A stretch of DNA of 64,000 nt from DATLXU01 sp035575515 (GTDB lineage Bacteria; Acidobacteriota; Blastocatellia; UBA7656), in the NCBI GenBank assembly GCA_035575515.1, contig DATLXU010000055.1:1-64000 (forward strand), written 5' to 3'. Below, one piece after another: positions 23,498-31,885 of the stretch (the stretch's first letter is position 1; each line of letters starts with the position of its first letter). The position numbers and the translations under genes are program-made. The notes beneath the pieces were generated by a model. The model ran no database searches and was not told where the DNA came from. It saw only the letters and a program-made list of their open reading frames with translations.

Positions 23498-25564
23498 CTA
23501 TGGGCGCAACGGCGGTGTGACGTTCTTTACGCCTGGATCTCCTGTGGGCGGCGGGGCGTGGTCTTCTTTCGCAGGCGGGCCAAGCAATTCGGTGAATATA
23601 GGTTTCAGCGCGTCCGCCCACACCTGATACCCTTTTACGTCGAGGTGCAACCCATCGCGATTGGCCATCCCTTCAAACAGTCTGCCTTTTTTATCCGCAA
23701 GCTTGTCGTTGATGTTCAGGTACCTGATCTTTTTGCCATCGGCGAGTCTCGCTATCCGTTCGTTGACCTTGTTGATGAGGGGCATCACGGCGAGATTATC
23801 GTTGCGCGGAGTAATCCCCATCAGCACAATCGTTGCGCCGGGAGCCTTCTGCTCGCAGGTCTCTAAGATTGCCTTGATCCCATTCGTGATTTCAGCAACT
23901 CTTGGGTCCTTGTCCCCTTGAGAAGGCTGATTGCCAACATTGTTCGTGCCTGCGAGCAAGACGATGACTTTCGGATTGACATTATCTAGCTCGCCGTTTT
24001 TGATTCGCCAGAGAATGTTTTGAACCGTGTCGCCGCCCCAGCCGAAGTTGGCGGCATTCCAGCCGAAAAAGTTCTGACGCCAGTTTGCCAGAAACTCTTT
24101 ATACTGAGCATCGCTCGTTCCCCATCTTCTTGTGATGGAATCGCCCAGGAAATAAATATCAATGGGGCCTTTCCTCGCTTTCTCCAACAACTGAGCATGT
24201 GCAACGAGAGAGTTCTCGTCGGTTCGAGCAATAGCGAGGTCGCTTTCTATCACAGCATCTGCGCGTTGCCGGTTGGGTTTGACTTCGCCGCCGCGAACGA
24301 GCGCGTTCAGCCATTCTGCCGAGCGCACGGTATATGGGCGCTGCTGTTCCGGCGTGGCCTGATGGTTGTGCGGCGAATCAATCATCGGGGCGGCTTCTTT
24401 AGGTCCTTTGATTTGATTGAAAGCTATCCAGATGCCAACAGGCGGAGTGACCGTATCAACAAAGCCAATTGCAACAAGGGAGGTTGCTTTGATGCGAGAA
24501 GCGAAATTGACCGGGTCGAAATAGAGCGCCGTCCGCATAATCTTCGGATTGTCAGAAGGCCAGTTCGGATAACCCGACGCGCGGCCATGAAGCGGCCCGT
24601 TCGTATCGCATCCGGCAGGCTCGTTGACGATGACGTGCGTGATTTTAGGATGCAGCCCCGCGACTGCGAGGCTCTGCTGGCCGCCCATGCTCGTTCCCGT
24701 CACGACGAGCGTTTTGCCATCCCAATCGGGGCGACTCGCAATGTAATCTACAGCGCGGTAATCGGCCAGATACATTTGCAGGAAATAATTCTTGTCACGG
24801 TCGTCACGCCCGATCATATGATAGTTCTTAAGCTCCTGCGGCAGCGCGTCGTAGTACGACTGCGTCTGGTCGGGCAGCACGTCGTGTGGCTCAATGTTCA
24901 GCGCGAGCCACCCTTCGCCGGCGCGGTCCGTGACCCACTGTTTTTGCAAAGGGTAAGGCGGGCTGGCCCATTGAAAGATGACGAGCGCAGGAAACTTGCC
25001 CGGCTTTTTAGGCCTGGCAATCTGGCCATAGATGTGCGCGCCATTGATGTTGTTCATTCTGATTATTGCGTACTCGATGTCCGGCTTGCCGCTCTCTTTT
25101 GGAGTGAGGACGGCGTCTTCAGGAATCGCCTTGAGCATTTTAATCTTCGATTCCCAGAACCGGTTGAAGTCTTTCGGACGGGGCACAGAAGGCTTCAGCT
25201 TTTCAGGCGCGACAGCCGCGCCGACTATTATCTCTTTGCCCGAACTGGGTGGAGGCGAGATTTGAACATAGACCATTGCTGGCTCATTGAGAGTCATTTC
25301 AATCGTAGCGCGGCCCGATGAAAAATCGAGCCTCCCGGTCTTGATCACATCCTGATTGTTTTTCTTGGCGGTGTAGGTGTAATCGCCTGTCGGAGAAGCC
25401 CCCTTTGGCAATGTGACCGTCCAGCCGACCTTTTCGCCGATGCTGTAAATGCCGCTCGCTTTATATGGCGTGAGTGTCGGCTGCTGCGCCGAACACAAGC
25501 TGGCGGTTGATAGTAAGATGAAAGCGGCGGCGACAGCAGCAACAAAATGTCTTCGAGAATTCAT
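23498..25564 (-). CDS. Two-domain esterase: CE7-like acetyl esterase fused to SGNH hydrolase
   Basis: The 688-residue protein has a Sec signal peptide. Residues about 120-425 form an alpha/beta-hydrolase related to acetyl xylan esterase/cephalosporin-C deacetylase (CE7): nucleophile Ser292 in GTSMGGQ, Asp370 in GFVD, and a His at 399 or 401. Residues about 455-662 form an SGNH/GDSL hydrolase with FLGDSIT (Ser476), GWGGD, AGTNN and DGLHLD (Asp637, His640). Both active sites look complete. A short Pro-rich tail ends the protein. Two de-esterifying domains in one secreted protein fit removal of acetyl groups from xylan; the substrate is inferred. It lies between the GH51 gene and xylA on the same strand. 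Confidence 0.85.
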   Translation of the reverse strand: MNSRRHFVAAVAAAFILLSTASLCSAQQPTLTPYKASGIYSIGEKVGWTVTLPKGASPTGDYTYTAKKNNQDVIKTGRLDFSSGRATIEMTLNEPAMVYVQISPPPSSGKEIIVGAAVAPEKLKPSVPRPKDFNRFWESKIKMLKAIPEDAVLTPKESGKPDIEYAIIRMNNINGAHIYGQIARPKKPGKFPALVIFQWASPPYPLQKQWVTDRAGEGWLALNIEPHDVLPDQTQSYYDALPQELKNYHMIGRDDRDKNYFLQMYLADYRAVDYIASRPDWDGKTLVVTGTSMGGQQSLAVAGLHPKITHVIVNEPAGCDTNGPLHGRASGYPNWPSDNPKIMRTALYFDPVNFASRIKATSLVAIGFVDTVTPPVGIWIAFNQIKGPKEAAPMIDSPHNHQATPEQQRPYTVRSAEWLNALVRGGEVKPNRQRADAVIESDLAIARTDENSLVAHAQLLEKARKGPIDIYFLGDSITRRWGTSDAQYKEFLANWRQNFFGWNAANFGWGGDTVQNILWRIKNGELDNVNPKVIVLLAGTNNVGNQPSQGDKDPRVAEITNGIKAILETCEQKAPGATIVLMGITPRNDNLAVMPLINKVNERIARLADGKKIRYLNINDKLADKKGRLFEGMANRDGLHLDVKGYQVWADALKPIFTELLGPPAKEDHAPPPTGDPGVKNVTPPLRP

Positions 25565-25672
25565 ACGTTTCCCCTTCGGTTCTATCTATCGCTTGCAGAG
25601 CCTGAGCGATTGAAATGAAAACAGAATTGCAAGCATCGCTCCGTCTGGCGTTTTCTTTATTTCAACGCTGCC

Positions 25673-27250
25673 TCATTGGATTTCCAACACGACTACGGAT
25701 TTTGACGGCAAGCTCAACGTAATCTGTTCGCCTTGAATCTGAATGCCGGTGAATTGCGCGGGCTTGACCGTGTCGGGATTATCGAAGGTGTTGATAGAGT
25801 TTATCGCAGGAGCAGTCAGCACGCGGCCCGTAATCTTTTTCGCGGGCGCGCCCGTGAGCTTCATTGATACTTGCGCCGAACGGTTCGGATCGAGGTTTGC
25901 TATCGAAAGATGAATCCTCCCGGACGTGTCGCGCGAAGCCGATGCATTCAGCGAAGGGATTGAAGATTGCCCGAATCTGTATTCCGGCGCGGTCAACTCG
26001 ACCGGTATCAGCGTCGCCCCTTGATGAACCTTGTACATCTCGAAAACGTGATAGGTCGGCGTGAGAATCATCTTTTCTTTATCGGTTAAGATCATCGCCT
26101 GTAGCACGTTTATCATCTGCGCGATGTTGGCCATCCGCACGCGGTCGCTGTGCCGGTTGAATATGTTCAGGTTGATGGCGGCCACGATTGCGTCTCGCAG
26201 GCTGTTCTGCTGAAAGAGAATCCCTTTGCTTCCCGGCTCCGCGTCATACCACGCGCCCCACTCGTCAACCATCAGGCCGACACGTTTTTCGGGATCGTAC
26301 CTGTCCATTACCGCGCTGTGCTTTTGAATCAGCTCATCCATGCGAAGCGTCCGTGCGAGCGTCGAGTGCCACTCCGCTTCGCCAAACTTTGTGGCCGAGC
26401 CTTTTCGCTCCCAGTTGCTGGTCGGCAGCGTGTAGAAGTGCAGCGACAACCCATCCATCTGCCGCGCGGCCTCGGACATCATCACCTCCGTCCAGTTGTA
26501 ATCGCCTTCGTTGGCTCCGCTTGCGATCTTCTGAACGCGGTTTCCTGAAAAGTTCTTGATGAATGTGGAGTAGCGGCGAAATAGGTCCGCGTAATACTCT
26601 ACTCGCATTTGGCCGCCGCAGCCCCAGTTCTCATTTCCAACGCCGAAGAAGGCGAGCTTCCATGGCTTTTCGCGCCCGTTCTGGCGGCGCAGATTTGCCA
26701 GCGCGGAATCCGAGTCAGAAGTTATATATTCGACCCATTCCATCATCTCCTGCGGCGAGCCGCTGCCGACGTTGCCGCCGATGTAAGCGTCGGCCCCGAT
26801 CATCTCGCACAAGTCCAGAAACTCGTGCGTGCCGAAGGCGTTCGTTTCGATGACGCCGCCCCAGATAGTGTTAATCCGTCGAGGGCGCTTGTCGCGCGGG
26901 CCAATTCCGTCGCGCCAGTGATACTCGTCAGCAAAGCAGCCGCCGGGCCAGCGCAACACGGGGATGTTTAATTTCTTCAGCGCTGCCACGACATCATTTC
27001 GGATGCCGCGCGTGTTTGGGATAGATGAGTTTTCGCCGACCCATAAGCCGTCGTAGATTCCCCGCCCAAGGTGTTCGGCGAAGTGGCCATAGATGTTTCG
27101 ATTGATAGTGCCTTTAGGCTGATCGGCGCGAATCACAAGCTCCGCTTTGAAAGGCTCGGCATTCTGTGCCGATGCGCGGGGCGCTGGCGTTCCAATGAGC
27201 ACAGCCATCAACAAAGCCATCCACGCGAATACAATGCGAGCAGTTTTCAT
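25673..27250 (-). CDS. Alpha-L-arabinofuranosidase, GH51, secreted
   Basis: The 525-residue protein starts with a clear signal peptide (MALLMAVLIGTPAPRASAQ), although many GH51 enzymes are cytoplasmic. The TIM barrel shows INRNIYGHFAEHLGRGIYDG, LRWPGGCFADEYHW, acid/base Glu207 in GVGNENWGCGG and nucleophile Glu330 in LMVDEWGAWYD. These are diagnostic for family 51. A C-terminal beta domain follows. It removes arabinose side groups from arabinoxylan or arabinan. It is the first gene of the minus-strand run that ends with GH31 and is divergent from the symporter gene, 183 bases away. Confidence 0.95.
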   Translation of the reverse strand: MKTARIVFAWMALLMAVLIGTPAPRASAQNAEPFKAELVIRADQPKGTINRNIYGHFAEHLGRGIYDGLWVGENSSIPNTRGIRNDVVAALKKLNIPVLRWPGGCFADEYHWRDGIGPRDKRPRRINTIWGGVIETNAFGTHEFLDLCEMIGADAYIGGNVGSGSPQEMMEWVEYITSDSDSALANLRRQNGREKPWKLAFFGVGNENWGCGGQMRVEYYADLFRRYSTFIKNFSGNRVQKIASGANEGDYNWTEVMMSEAARQMDGLSLHFYTLPTSNWERKGSATKFGEAEWHSTLARTLRMDELIQKHSAVMDRYDPEKRVGLMVDEWGAWYDAEPGSKGILFQQNSLRDAIVAAINLNIFNRHSDRVRMANIAQMINVLQAMILTDKEKMILTPTYHVFEMYKVHQGATLIPVELTAPEYRFGQSSIPSLNASASRDTSGRIHLSIANLDPNRSAQVSMKLTGAPAKKITGRVLTAPAINSINTFDNPDTVKPAQFTGIQIQGEQITLSLPSKSVVVLEIQ

Positions 27251-27433
27251 AGTCTGATCTCTGAAAGACGGATTCTGAGCAGCGACATATCATAACAGAT
27301 TCGGAATGGCCCTGTGAGCTTCCCTCGCGATTAATCACCGACTCAAAGCGTTGCGAAACCAAAACCGTTTGGCTAAGCTCCGCCAGACTGATATTCTTTC
27401 AAACCAATAAAAATCAAAATCGGAGCCAAAGTA
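27251..27433. promoter_or_regulatory. Divergent promoter region between the two sugar operons
   Basis: These 183 bases must drive the GH51-esterase run leftwards and the symporter-galK-GH27-GH67-xylB run rightwards. The sequence next to the symporter is AT-rich. No exact operator palindrome or strong -35/-10 pair was recognised, so the call rests on gene layout. Confidence 0.4.
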
Positions 27434-29137
27434 TTGCAACTGACCGCTATTGATTGGACCATTATGGTCATATACTTCGTGTTCGTCCTGGGGATAGGCT
27501 TTGCGTTGCGGCGATACATGAAGACGAGCACCGACTTCTTTTTATCGGGCCGCTCGATACCGGCGTGGATAACGGGACTGGCTTTCATTTCGGCCAACCT
27601 CGGCGCGCAGGAAGTCATCGGCATGGGCGCTTCGGGCGCGAAGTACGGCATCGCCACCAGCCACTTCTACTGGATAGGCGCGATTCCGGCGATGGTCTTC
27701 GTCGGAATATTTATGATGCCTTTTTACTATGGCTCGCGCGCCCGGTCAGTCCCCGAATACCTGAAGCTGCGCTTCGACGAAAAGACTCGCGGTCTCAACG
27801 CCATCTCATTTGCAACGATGACGGTCTTCTCATCAGGCATCTCGATGTACGCAATGGGATTGCTGCTTCAGACGCTGCTCGGCTGGGACTTCAACTTCAG
27901 CGTGCTGATGTCGGCCCTCATCGTGCTCGTCTATATCTTTCTGGGCGGGCTGACTTCGGCAATCTACAACGAGGTGCTTCAGTTCTTTCTGATAGTCTTC
28001 GGGTTCGCGCCGCTTGTCTTCATCGGATTGAAAGACGCGGGCGGATGGTCGGGCTTAGAATCGCGGCTGGCAACTGTTGCGACCGCGAACGGCTTTGCGC
28101 CCGGCGCGTGGAGCAATTCGTGGCAGCACATGGGCAACCCTGCGACAAACCCGATGGGCGTCGAGTGGTTCGGCCTGGCGATGGGCTTGGGGTTCGTGCT
28201 CTCGTTCGGATACTGGTGTACCGACTTCTTGGTCGTGCAAAGAGCGATGGCCGCCGACTCGATGAGCGCCGCGCGCCGCACGCCGCTAATCGCCGCTGTG
28301 CCGAAGATGTTTTTCCCCTTCCTCGTGATACTGCCCGGCATGATCGCAATCGCGCTGACGTATCAATCAGGCACGAGCGGATTCGCGCTGCCGACGAAAC
28401 CAGACGGCACATTCAATTACGACATGGCCATACCGCAGATGCTAATTCATTACTTCCCTTCGGGGATACTTGGCGTCGGCATCACTGCGCTGATGGCATC
28501 CTTCATGTCGGGCATGGCCGGGAACGTCACCGCGTTCAACACGGTCTGGACTTACGACATCTATCAGTCGTACATACGGCGCGGCGCGAGCGACCAGCAC
28601 TACCTGTGGATGGGTCGCATGGCGACCATCTTTGGCATCGCAATCTCTGTTGCGGCGGCTTACGTGGCGACGAAGTTCAACAACATAATGGATATGCTTC
28701 AACTGGTCTTCGCATTCGTCAACGCGCCGCTGTTTGCAACTTTCCTGCTAGGAATGTTCTGGAAGCGGGCCACAGGTCATGGCGCGTTCGCGGGATTGCT
28801 TTCAGGCACAATTGCGGCTGCGATTCATCACGGCCTGACGCTGCCAAAAGGAGCGATGGTCGGGGTGAAAGGCGGCTGGTTCGGCGCGATGCACATCTAT
28901 CCGAGCGAGATGGCGCAGAACTTCTGGACGGCTATCTTTGCATGGACTACCTGTTTTGTCGTCACGATAGCGGTGAGCCTGATGACGAGACCACGCGAGG
29001 ATAAAGAACTGATCGGGCTGGTCTACTCGCTGACCGAAAGGCCGAAGGAGCAGCACCTGCCGTGGTACGCGCGCCCGGCATGGCTCGGCGCGTTCGTCCT
29101 GTTGATGACACTGGCGCTGAACATAATCTTCTGGTGA
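27434..29137 (+). CDS. Sodium:solute (SGLT-type) sugar symporter
   Basis: The 567-residue inner-membrane protein has about 13-14 hydrophobic segments. Family features are FFLSGRSIPAWITGLAFISANLGAQEVIGMGASGAKYG near the start (first Na+ site region), YFVFVLGIGFALRRY as TM1, and the conserved RARSVPEYLKLRFDEKTR loop. It resembles sodium/galactose/glucose carriers; the exact sugar is not fixed by sequence. The start is TTG, with GGAG eight bases upstream; starting at the next ATG would cut into TM1, which supports TTG. It heads a plus-strand run with galactose and xylose enzymes, so it probably imports one of these sugars or an oligosaccharide. Confidence 0.9.
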   Translation: MQLTAIDWTIMVIYFVFVLGIGFALRRYMKTSTDFFLSGRSIPAWITGLAFISANLGAQEVIGMGASGAKYGIATSHFYWIGAIPAMVFVGIFMMPFYYGSRARSVPEYLKLRFDEKTRGLNAISFATMTVFSSGISMYAMGLLLQTLLGWDFNFSVLMSALIVLVYIFLGGLTSAIYNEVLQFFLIVFGFAPLVFIGLKDAGGWSGLESRLATVATANGFAPGAWSNSWQHMGNPATNPMGVEWFGLAMGLGFVLSFGYWCTDFLVVQRAMAADSMSAARRTPLIAAVPKMFFPFLVILPGMIAIALTYQSGTSGFALPTKPDGTFNYDMAIPQMLIHYFPSGILGVGITALMASFMSGMAGNVTAFNTVWTYDIYQSYIRRGASDQHYLWMGRMATIFGIAISVAAAYVATKFNNIMDMLQLVFAFVNAPLFATFLLGMFWKRATGHGAFAGLLSGTIAAAIHHGLTLPKGAMVGVKGGWFGAMHIYPSEMAQNFWTAIFAWTTCFVVTIAVSLMTRPREDKELIGLVYSLTERPKEQHLPWYARPAWLGAFVLLMTLALNIIFW

Positions 29138-29150
29138 GCGGAGCGGCGTT

Positions 29151-29441
29151 ATGGGGTTAGACATAAGATTGCCAATCGGCTTGATGTTCTCGATATTCGG
29201 GCTGCTGCTTGTGATTTACGGCGCGGCGAGCGATACCAGCATATATAGACATTCACTTGGGATAAACGTCAACATATGGTGGGGAGCCGCGCTGCTCGTT
29301 TTCGGCGTCGTGATGCTGATACTGGGAAGGCGCGGCACGTCGGCAATGCGTTCGGCGACTGAAGGCAGCGAAGGCAAAATTATCGAAAGAATCGAACATC
29401 GCGAAGGACTGGAACAGGAGCGCCCCCGGCGCGGTCATTAA
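29151..29441 (+). CDS. Small two-helix membrane protein of unknown function
   Basis: The 96-residue protein has two hydrophobic helices (about 7-25, LPIGLMFSIFGLLLVIYGA, and about 41-60, NIWWGAALLVFGVVMLILG) and a charged cytoplasmic-looking tail (ERIEHREGLEQERPRRGH). It begins 13 bases after the symporter stop and ends three bases before galK, so it is surely co-transcribed. It may be an accessory partner of the symporter, as small subunits exist for other SSS carriers, but no motif proves this. Confidence 0.8.
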   Translation: MGLDIRLPIGLMFSIFGLLLVIYGAASDTSIYRHSLGINVNIWWGAALLVFGVVMLILGRRGTSAMRSATEGSEGKIIERIEHREGLEQERPRRGH

Positions 29442-29444
29442 TAA

Positions 29445-30602
29445 ATGGGGCGAGCAGAAGAACTGAGGCGGAGATTTGACGAGCTATTTGGAGGCGAGGC
29501 ACGCGTTTACCGCGCGCCCGGCAGAGTCAATCTGATTGGCGAGCACACGGACTACAACGACGGGTTCGTGATGCCATCAGCGATTGACCTCTATACGTGG
29601 GCGGCTATCGCGCCGCGCGATGACCGCAAGCTCAAGATTCATTCCGAGAATTTTAACGAATCAATCGAGTTCGACCTTGATGAAGCTGCCCCGCGCGCTC
29701 GCGCTCATTGGAGCGACTACCCGCGCGGCATCGCCGCCGTACTAGAACGAGCCGGGCATCGCTTGCGCGGAGCCAACATTCTCATTCGAGGCGATGTGCC
29801 AATAGGCTCAGGGCTAAGCTCGTCGGCGGCCATCGAGATCGCAACCGGCTATGCATTGATGGAGAATACCGACCTGCCGATAGATCGTCTTGAGCTGGCG
29901 CTGCTTTGCCAACGCGCCGAGAATCAGTTCGTCGGAATGCGCTGCGGAATCATGGATCAATTCATCTCGTGCAACGGGCGCGCGGGCGAGGCGTTGCTGC
30001 TCGACTGCCGCTCGCTCGACTACGAATTGTTGTCGCTCGCTGGTGACGTGCGGTTAGTCATCTGCAACACGATGGTCAAGCATGAGCTTGCCAGCGGCGA
30101 GTACAACGCGCGCCGCGCCGAGTGTGAAGCTGGCGTGCGTCACCTCGCAAAACACCTCCCGCACGCCCGCGCCTTGCGCGATGTGACATTGGCAGAGTTG
30201 GAGCAGCACGGGCGCGATTTGCCCGAAGTGATTTACAGGCGATGCCAGCACGTGATTAGCGAAAACGACCGCGTGATTGAAGCGGCGGCTGCGCTAAGGC
30301 GCGGCGACCTGATCGCATTCGGTCAGTTGATGCGCGAGTCGCACCGCAGCCTGCGCGATGATTATGAAGTCAGTTGCGCCGAGCTTGACCTGATGGTTGA
30401 TCTGGCAAACAAGGTAGAAGGCGTTTATGGAGCGCGAATGACTGGCGGCGGGTTCGGCGGCTGCACGATTAATCTTGTAAAAGCCGAAAGCATCGAAGAT
30501 TTCAAACGCGAAGTCGCGCACGGCTACGAGAAAGCGACTGGGCGCACGCCTGAGATTTACATCTGCGGCGCAGCCGAAGGCGCTGAGCAAGTAATGCATT
30601 AA
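29445..30602 (+). CDS. galK: Galactokinase
   Basis: The 385-residue GHMP kinase phosphorylates galactose to galactose 1-phosphate. It has the galactokinase signature GRVNLIGEHTDYNDGFVMP, the ATP loop VPIGSGLSSSAAIE, CGIMDQFIS with the catalytic Asp, and the C-terminal TGGGFGGCTI motif. The length is normal. It is followed after 52 bases by an alpha-galactosidase, which would supply its substrate. GalM lies 5 kb downstream. No galT or galE is in the window. Confidence 0.96.
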   Translation: MGRAEELRRRFDELFGGEARVYRAPGRVNLIGEHTDYNDGFVMPSAIDLYTWAAIAPRDDRKLKIHSENFNESIEFDLDEAAPRARAHWSDYPRGIAAVLERAGHRLRGANILIRGDVPIGSGLSSSAAIEIATGYALMENTDLPIDRLELALLCQRAENQFVGMRCGIMDQFISCNGRAGEALLLDCRSLDYELLSLAGDVRLVICNTMVKHELASGEYNARRAECEAGVRHLAKHLPHARALRDVTLAELEQHGRDLPEVIYRRCQHVISENDRVIEAAAALRRGDLIAFGQLMRESHRSLRDDYEVSCAELDLMVDLANKVEGVYGARMTGGGFGGCTINLVKAESIEDFKREVAHGYEKATGRTPEIYICGAAEGAEQVMH

Positions 30603-30654
30603 CAGAATCAGGCTTCAGCTTGCGGCGAGTGTCTTGTTTTTGGAGGAGGCCGAG

Positions 30655-31848
30655 ATGAAAATGGCAAAGACTTTCTCCGTAGCGTTGATCGCTATCTTTT
30701 TTATCTTGTCTGCATGGTTGTCGGGCGGCAAGACACTTGCGCTCGACAATGGATTGGCCCGAACGCCGCCGATGGGTTGGAATAGCTGGAACAAGTTCGG
30801 CTGCGACGTGAGCGAGAAGCTTATTAAAGAGATGGCCGACGCGATGGTCGGTTCCGGCATGAAGGATGCCGGTTACGAATACATCGTCATTGACGATTGC
30901 TGGCAGATTGGCCGCGACGCCGAAGGGAACATCGTTCCCGACCCGAAGCGGTTCCCTTCCGGCATGAAGGCGCTGGCCGACTACGTGCACTCGAAGGGTC
31001 TAAAGTTCGGACTCTATTCGGACGCGGGCACGCTGACCTGCCAGAAGCGGCCCGGCAGTCGCGGCTACGAATTTCAGGACGCGCGACAATACGCCGCATG
31101 GGGCGTTGATTATTTGAAGTACGACTGGTGCTCGACTGGCACGCAAAACGCTCAGGCGTCTTATTCGATCATGCGCGACGCGCTAAAGCAATCGGGTCGG
31201 CCCATAGTCTTCAGCATCTGCGAATGGGGCACGGCGAAGCCGTGGCTGTGGGCGCGCGATGTCGGCAATCTCTGGCGCACGACGGGAGACATTCAGGATT
31301 GCTGGGATTGCAAAAGAGACTGGGGCGGTATGGGATTCATTCACATACTCGACCTTCAAGACGGCCTCGAATCTTACGCAGGGCCGGGCCACTGGAATGA
31401 TCCCGATATGCTCGAAGTCGGCAATGGCGGGATGACGACGATGGAGTACCGCGCGCACTTCAGCCTGTGGTGCGTGCTGGCCGCGCCGCTTATGGCCGGA
31501 AACGACCTTCGCAATATGTCGCCTGAGATTGTTGAGATACTTACGAACAAAGAAGTGATCGCCGTAGATCAAGACCCGCTCGGCATGCAGGGGCGAAGGA
31601 TCAAACGACAGGGAGACTTGGACGTATGGGCGAAGCAGCTTTCGGATGGGAGCCGGGCCGTCGCGCTCCTGAATCGCGGCAAGGCTGATGCTGAGATGTC
31701 CGTTTTGTGGACTGAGCTTGGCTATCCCGAATACCTTGCGGCATCGGTGCGCGACCTCTGGGCGAAGAAAGATATGGGCAAGCGAACGGGCAGCTTTTCG
31801 GCAAAGGTTCCGAGCCACGGCGTTGTGATGGTTAAGATCAAACCCTGA
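30655..31848 (+). CDS. Alpha-galactosidase, GH27, secreted
   Basis: The 397-residue enzyme has a signal peptide followed directly by the family start LDNGLARTPPMGWNSWN. Nucleophile Asp is about 157 in YLKYDWCS and acid/base Asp about 212 in RTTGDIQD; GHWNDPDML is also conserved. The ATG at 30655 was chosen because GGAGGAGG lies just upstream; a TTG at 30634 would add seven charged residues before the signal. It releases alpha-galactose from galactosyl side chains of hemicellulose. It stands between galK and the alpha-glucuronidase. Confidence 0.94.
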   Translation: MKMAKTFSVALIAIFFILSAWLSGGKTLALDNGLARTPPMGWNSWNKFGCDVSEKLIKEMADAMVGSGMKDAGYEYIVIDDCWQIGRDAEGNIVPDPKRFPSGMKALADYVHSKGLKFGLYSDAGTLTCQKRPGSRGYEFQDARQYAAWGVDYLKYDWCSTGTQNAQASYSIMRDALKQSGRPIVFSICEWGTAKPWLWARDVGNLWRTTGDIQDCWDCKRDWGGMGFIHILDLQDGLESYAGPGHWNDPDMLEVGNGGMTTMEYRAHFSLWCVLAAPLMAGNDLRNMSPEIVEILTNKEVIAVDQDPLGMQGRRIKRQGDLDVWAKQLSDGSRAVALLNRGKADAEMSVLWTELGYPEYLAASVRDLWAKKDMGKRTGSFSAKVPSHGVVMVKIKP

Positions 31849-31885
31849 TCAAGTCGCAGGCTTTGATTGATCGAAACCAACATTG

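Noticed and set aside
24020..25321. 433-codon open frame on the plus strand
   Set aside because: It lies fully antisense to the esterase fusion, and its composition is rich in Arg and Ala as expected for a shadow frame.
27454..29004. 516-codon open frame overlapping the symporter in another frame
   Set aside because: No hydrophobic segments or motifs; Arg/His-rich shadow of a GC-rich membrane-protein gene.
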